Below, piece by piece: positions 5,696 to 7,947 of a stretch of DNA of 7,947 bases. Under the pieces are notes generated by a model. The model saw only the letters and a list, made by a program, of their open reading frames with translations, had not been told where the DNA came from and did no database searches. Origin of the DNA: Tagaea sp. (GTDB lineage Bacteria > Pseudomonadota > Alphaproteobacteria > CACIAM-22H2). The translations under genes and the position numbers were made by a program. Within the stretch, counting starts at the first letter, position 1. The number at the start of each line of letters is the position of its first letter. Where the stretch lies: the NCBI GenBank assembly GCA_023653245.1, contig JAMNXK010000074.1, forward strand, positions 1 through 7,947, read 5' to 3'.

Positions 5696-6679
5696 ATGGC
5701 CTACGCCAAAGCCACCGCGATCGCGCCCGAGGAAATCCCCGTGATCGACGCGAGCGCCCTCGCCGGCGGCGATCGAACCGCCATCGCCGAAGCGGGTGCT
5801 AAAATGCGCGAAGCCGCCGAGCGCATCGGGTTCTTCTACGTCTCCCATCACGGCGTGCCGGAGGCGACGGTCGAGCGCGCTTTCGCCGCGAGCAAGGCGT
5901 TCTTCGCGCTGCCCGAGGCGCAAAAGCGCAAGGCCGAGATCGATGGCCGCCATCGCGGCTTCCTGGCCGTCGGCCAAGCGAAAATGTATGCCAGCGCCAA
6001 GATCGATCTGAAGGAAAGCTTCCTGTGGGGGCTGGAACTTGGTGCCGACGATCCCGACGTCGCCGCCGGCAAGCCGCTGATGGGCCCGAACAACTGGCCG
6101 TCCGAGCCCGATTGGCTGCGCGCGGCGTTCTACGACTACTATCTCGGCATCTGCGCGTGCGGCCAGCGCCTGCTCAAGGGCCTGGCCGCGAGCCTGGGGC
6201 GCGATCCGGAATTCTTCGAAAGCGCGTTCGCCAAGCCCTTGGCGCGCGGCTCGGCGATCTACTACCCGCCGCAACCGCCCGATCTGGGCGACCTGCAATT
6301 CGGCGTGGCGCCGCACACCGATTACGGCGGCTTGACGCTGCTCGCGCAAGACATGGTCGGCGGCCTTCAGGTGCTGGGCGCGCAAGGACAATGGGTCACG
6401 GCGCACCCGATCCCGGGCACGCTGGTGATCAATATCGGCGATCTGATGCATCGCTGGACCAACGGGCGCTTCGCGTCCAACCCGCATCGCGTGGTGAACG
6501 AGTCGGGCCGCGAGCGCTATTCGATCGCCGTGTTCTTCGACCCGCATCCCGACACGAAGATCGATCCGCGCGATCTGCTCGACGATCCCGCGCAAGCGAA
6601 GTACCCGCCGACGACCTGCGGCGACTACATCGTCGGGCGCTTCGACAAGGCGTTCAAGTATCGCCAGTCGAAGAATTGA
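5696..6679 (+). CDS. Isopenicillin-N-synthase-like Fe(II)/2-oxoglutarate-dependent oxygenase
   Basis: This is a 327-residue non-haem iron oxygenase. An N-terminal DIOX_N-type region (IPVIDASALAGG, then ERIGFFYVSHHGVP at about 42-55) precedes the double-stranded beta-helix. The iron triad is His207-Asp209 in APHTDYGGLTLL and His264 in SNPHRV, and 2-oxoglutarate would bind Arg274 and Ser276 in RERYSIAVFF. All key residues are intact. Bacterial relatives are mostly uncharacterised and share the name isopenicillin N synthase family dioxygenase; a beta-lactam role is not implied. ATG 5696 is preferred because GGAAG lies 8 bases upstream. An in-frame ATG at 5681 would add five residues without a ribosome site. 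It is divergent from lysR and probably controlled by it. Its end overlaps the convergent soxG by 26 bases. A substrate hydroxylation next to an amino-acid or amine pathway is plausible, but no substrate can be named. Confidence 0.92.
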   Translation: MAYAKATAIAPEEIPVIDASALAGGDRTAIAEAGAKMREAAERIGFFYVSHHGVPEATVERAFAASKAFFALPEAQKRKAEIDGRHRGFLAVGQAKMYASAKIDLKESFLWGLELGADDPDVAAGKPLMGPNNWPSEPDWLRAAFYDYYLGICACGQRLLKGLAASLGRDPEFFESAFAKPLARGSAIYYPPQPPDLGDLQFGVAPHTDYGGLTLLAQDMVGGLQVLGAQGQWVTAHPIPGTLVINIGDLMHRWTNGRFASNPHRVVNESGRERYSIAVFFDPHPDTKIDPRDLLDDPAQAKYPPTTCGDYIVGRFDKAFKYRQSKN

Positions 6680-7022
6680 GCCACGCGCCGAGCCATTCGG
6701 CGTAGGAGCGCTCGCAACGCAAGCGCCACCCGCCCGCCACGCGGTCGAGCAGCACCGCGATCTCGCCCAGCTTGGCGCGGCCGGCGAAATCCGGCGTGAG
6801 GCGTTCGAGGTCCAGCGCCATGCCCCGGGCGAGAAGATCCGCCGCACCGGGCCCCGTCACTGCGAAGCCCGCATAGGCGTCGCTCATGTCGATGCCGGCG
6901 GCGTCGCCGTCGACCAGCCATTGGCCGGGCTCGATCTCGATCGCATCGCTTGGCCGCGCGTCGGCCAAGACCAATGTCAGGCGCGTCGGCGGCAGTTCTT
7001 GGATGGCGACACGCTTACCCAC
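6654..7022 (-). CDS. soxG: Sarcosine oxidase gamma subunit, short form
   Basis: This 122-residue protein is the gamma subunit of heterotetrameric sarcosine oxidase, the complex that oxidatively demethylates sarcosine to glycine, passing the methyl carbon to tetrahydrofolate or releasing formaldehyde and H2O2. Family marks are AGFAVTGPGAADLLARG (about 51-67), the LDLERLTPDFAG segment, and the C-terminal RCERSYAEWLGAWL. Typical SoxG is near 180-200 residues; here the N-terminal part is much reduced, leaving mainly the core and C-terminal lobe. The start is the GTG at 7020-7022, which overlaps the soxA stop by 8 bases and has GGGAG 9 bases upstream. No other start fits. The soxA-soxG order is the standard one for a soxBDAG operon. 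Its last 26 bases overlap the convergent oxygenase gene. The family call is good. The shortness might mean a divergent subfamily. Confidence 0.8.
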   Translation of the reverse strand: MGKRVAIQELPPTRLTLVLADARPSDAIEIEPGQWLVDGDAAGIDMSDAYAGFAVTGPGAADLLARGMALDLERLTPDFAGRAKLGEIAVLLDRVAGGWRLRCERSYAEWLGAWLNSSTGDT

Positions 7023-7947
7023 GTTGGCGCGCTCCCGAAGGATCGTAGAACGCGGGCTTGACCACGCGCGCGCCCGCCACGCCGCCGGGCAAAGCGACCT
7101 GGACGTCTTCGCCCATCAAGGCGCGCCCGCCCTCGATCAGCGCCAGCGCCAGCGAGCGGCCCACCGCGGCGCTCATGCAACTCGCGGTCACGTAGCCGCG
7201 CCCCACGGCCGCGTCCGCGCGCAAGATCGCCGCCCCTTCCGGCAGGACAAGCTCGGGATCGCGCGCCAGCAGACCCACGAGCTGCGGGCGCGGCGCCCGG
7301 TCGGACCGGTCGCGCAGCAGCGCCGCGCGGCCGATGAAATCGGGCTTGCTCGCATGGACCGCGAAGCCGAGACCGAGATCGTCGGGCCCGGCGATGCCGT
7401 CGGCCTCGTGCCCGACCGAGATGAAGCCCTTCTCGATGCGCAGAACGTGGTTGGCTTCCGAGCCCACGGGTTCGGCGCCCGCGGCGATCAGGCGCCGCCA
7501 CATTTCGGGCGCCGCCGAGGCCGGCAGGAATATCTCGAAGGACAGCTCGCCCGTGAAGCCTGCGCGCGCGATCCGGCACGATCGGCCGCCGACTTCGATC
7601 GCGCCGATGCCCATGAAACCCAGAGCGCGCGGCACGAAGATTCCGGCCGCGTCGAGCGTTTCGCGCGCGCGCGGCCCGCAAATCACGATATCCGCCCATT
7701 GCTCGGTCGACGCGACGATATCGACGCGCAGCTCGGGGCGCAGGATCTGGCGGCAATAGGCGAAGCGCTGCAAGCACGCGTCGGCGTTGCCCGTCGTCGT
7801 GGTGACGAAGTAGTGCGCCTCGGCAAGCCGGAACACGATGCCGTCGTCGAATAGCCGCCCGTCCTCGTGCAGCTGCAGCGCGTAGCGCCCGCGCCCCGGC
7901 GCCAGATCCGACAGCCGCGTGGCGTAGACGAAATCGAGGAACGCGGC
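7015..7947 (-). CDS. soxA: Sarcosine oxidase alpha subunit, C-terminal GcvT-like part (gene runs off the right edge)
   Basis: The minus-strand frame is open to the window edge and encodes the last 310 residues of a large protein. It starts in AAFLDFVYATRLSDLAPGRG, then reads RYALQLHEDGRLFDDGIVFRL and VTTTTGNAD. These match the folate-binding aminomethyltransferase (GcvT) domain that ends SoxA. Further marks are STEQWADIVICGPRA, FTGELSFEIFLPAS, HVLRIEKGFISVGHEADG, DFIGRAALL and a C-terminal barrel ending in KPAFYDPSGA. A GTG at 7834-7836 is an internal codon, not the start, because conserved sequence continues upstream. In the SoxBDAG complex this domain takes the methylene group from sarcosine oxidation onto tetrahydrofolate, while the missing N-terminal half binds NAD. 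A stand-alone GcvT is the main alternative. The following gene (SoxG-like) and the TEQWA signature favour SoxA. It is translationally coupled to soxG by an 8-base overlap. Confidence 0.88.
   Translation of the reverse strand, partial: AAFLDFVYATRLSDLAPGRGRYALQLHEDGRLFDDGIVFRLAEAHYFVTTTTGNADACLQRFAYCRQILRPELRVDIVASTEQWADIVICGPRARETLDAAGIFVPRALGFMGIGAIEVGGRSCRIARAGFTGELSFEIFLPASAAPEMWRRLIAAGAEPVGSEANHVLRIEKGFISVGHEADGIAGPDDLGLGFAVHASKPDFIGRAALLRDRSDRAPRPQLVGLLARDPELVLPEGAAILRADAAVGRGYVTASCMSAAVGRSLALALIEGGRALMGEDVQVALPGGVAGARVVKPAFYDPSGARQRG

Noticed and set aside
5696..6679. Beta-lactam biosynthesis (true isopenicillin N synthase)
   Set aside because: Only the family fold and iron/2OG residues match. 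There is no ACV synthetase or other beta-lactam gene nearby, and the RxS 2-oxoglutarate motif is present.
4586..6847. A 753-codon open frame on the minus strand spanning the oxygenase, lysR and the REP doublet
   Set aside because: It crosses an intergenic region and two genes in the wrong frame, and ends in translated REP sequence (SFDKLRM). It is a GC-driven shadow.
6886..7854. A 322-codon plus-strand open frame opposite soxA and soxG
   Set aside because: It has no family motif, its composition is low-complexity Arg/Ala/Asp, and the opposite strand has clear SoxA and SoxG conservation.
1..7947. tRNA, rRNA, riboswitch, CRISPR array or insertion sequence
   Set aside because: Coding genes fill almost all of the window. 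No cloverleaf, spaced short repeats, transposase motifs or terminal inverted repeats were seen.

Overview
This is a gene-dense, very GC-rich bacterial window with strong G/C preference at third codon positions, ATGA/GTGA gene overlaps and a pair of intergenic palindromes of the TTCGAC..GCTCA..ATGAGG type. That palindrome type, and the high-GC gene content, point to an alphaproteobacterium, perhaps of the Rhodospirillales kind. The taxonomic call is inference. Nine protein genes are supported. No RNA gene, CRISPR array or insertion sequence was seen.

Left part, plus strand (1-4549): the 3' end of a short-chain dehydrogenase (SDR) is followed at once by a zinc-dependent medium-chain dehydrogenase. 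After a 135-base gap comes a tight four-gene run whose members overlap by 4 bases at every junction. It encodes a HisC-like PLP aminotransferase, the alpha and beta halves of a sulfopyruvate/phosphonopyruvate-type thiamine diphosphate (TPP) decarboxylase, and an HD-domain protein. The HD protein has a complete set of six diiron ligands, like the oxygenases PhnZ, TmpB and MIOX. In order, the cassette reads amino acid -> 2-oxo acid -> decarboxylated aldehyde, plus an iron oxygenase, with two dehydrogenases upstream that could act on an aldehyde or alcohol. This looks like a catabolic route for a phosphonate- or sulfonate-like amino acid, but the substrate is unknown. It is the most interesting part of the window.

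Middle (4550-4689): a REP-like doublet of two inverted hairpins lies between the converging HD and LysR genes. The two hairpins carry compensatory base changes.

Right part: a GcvA-type LysR regulator (minus strand) is divergent from an isopenicillin-N-synthase-like Fe(II)/2-oxoglutarate oxygenase (plus strand). They share a short intergenic region holding a perfect GAATTC-N9-GAATTC dyad of the T-N11-A type, beside the regulator start codon. The oxygenase converges with, and overlaps by 26 bases, the end of a minus-strand sarcosine oxidase operon. That operon shows an unusually short gamma subunit (SoxG) and the C-terminal folate-binding half of the alpha subunit (SoxA), which runs off the right edge. 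Sarcosine oxidase turns sarcosine into glycine plus a one-carbon unit. A functional tie to the left cassette is possible, because PhnZ/TmpB-type enzymes release glycine or glycine betaine, but it is unproven.
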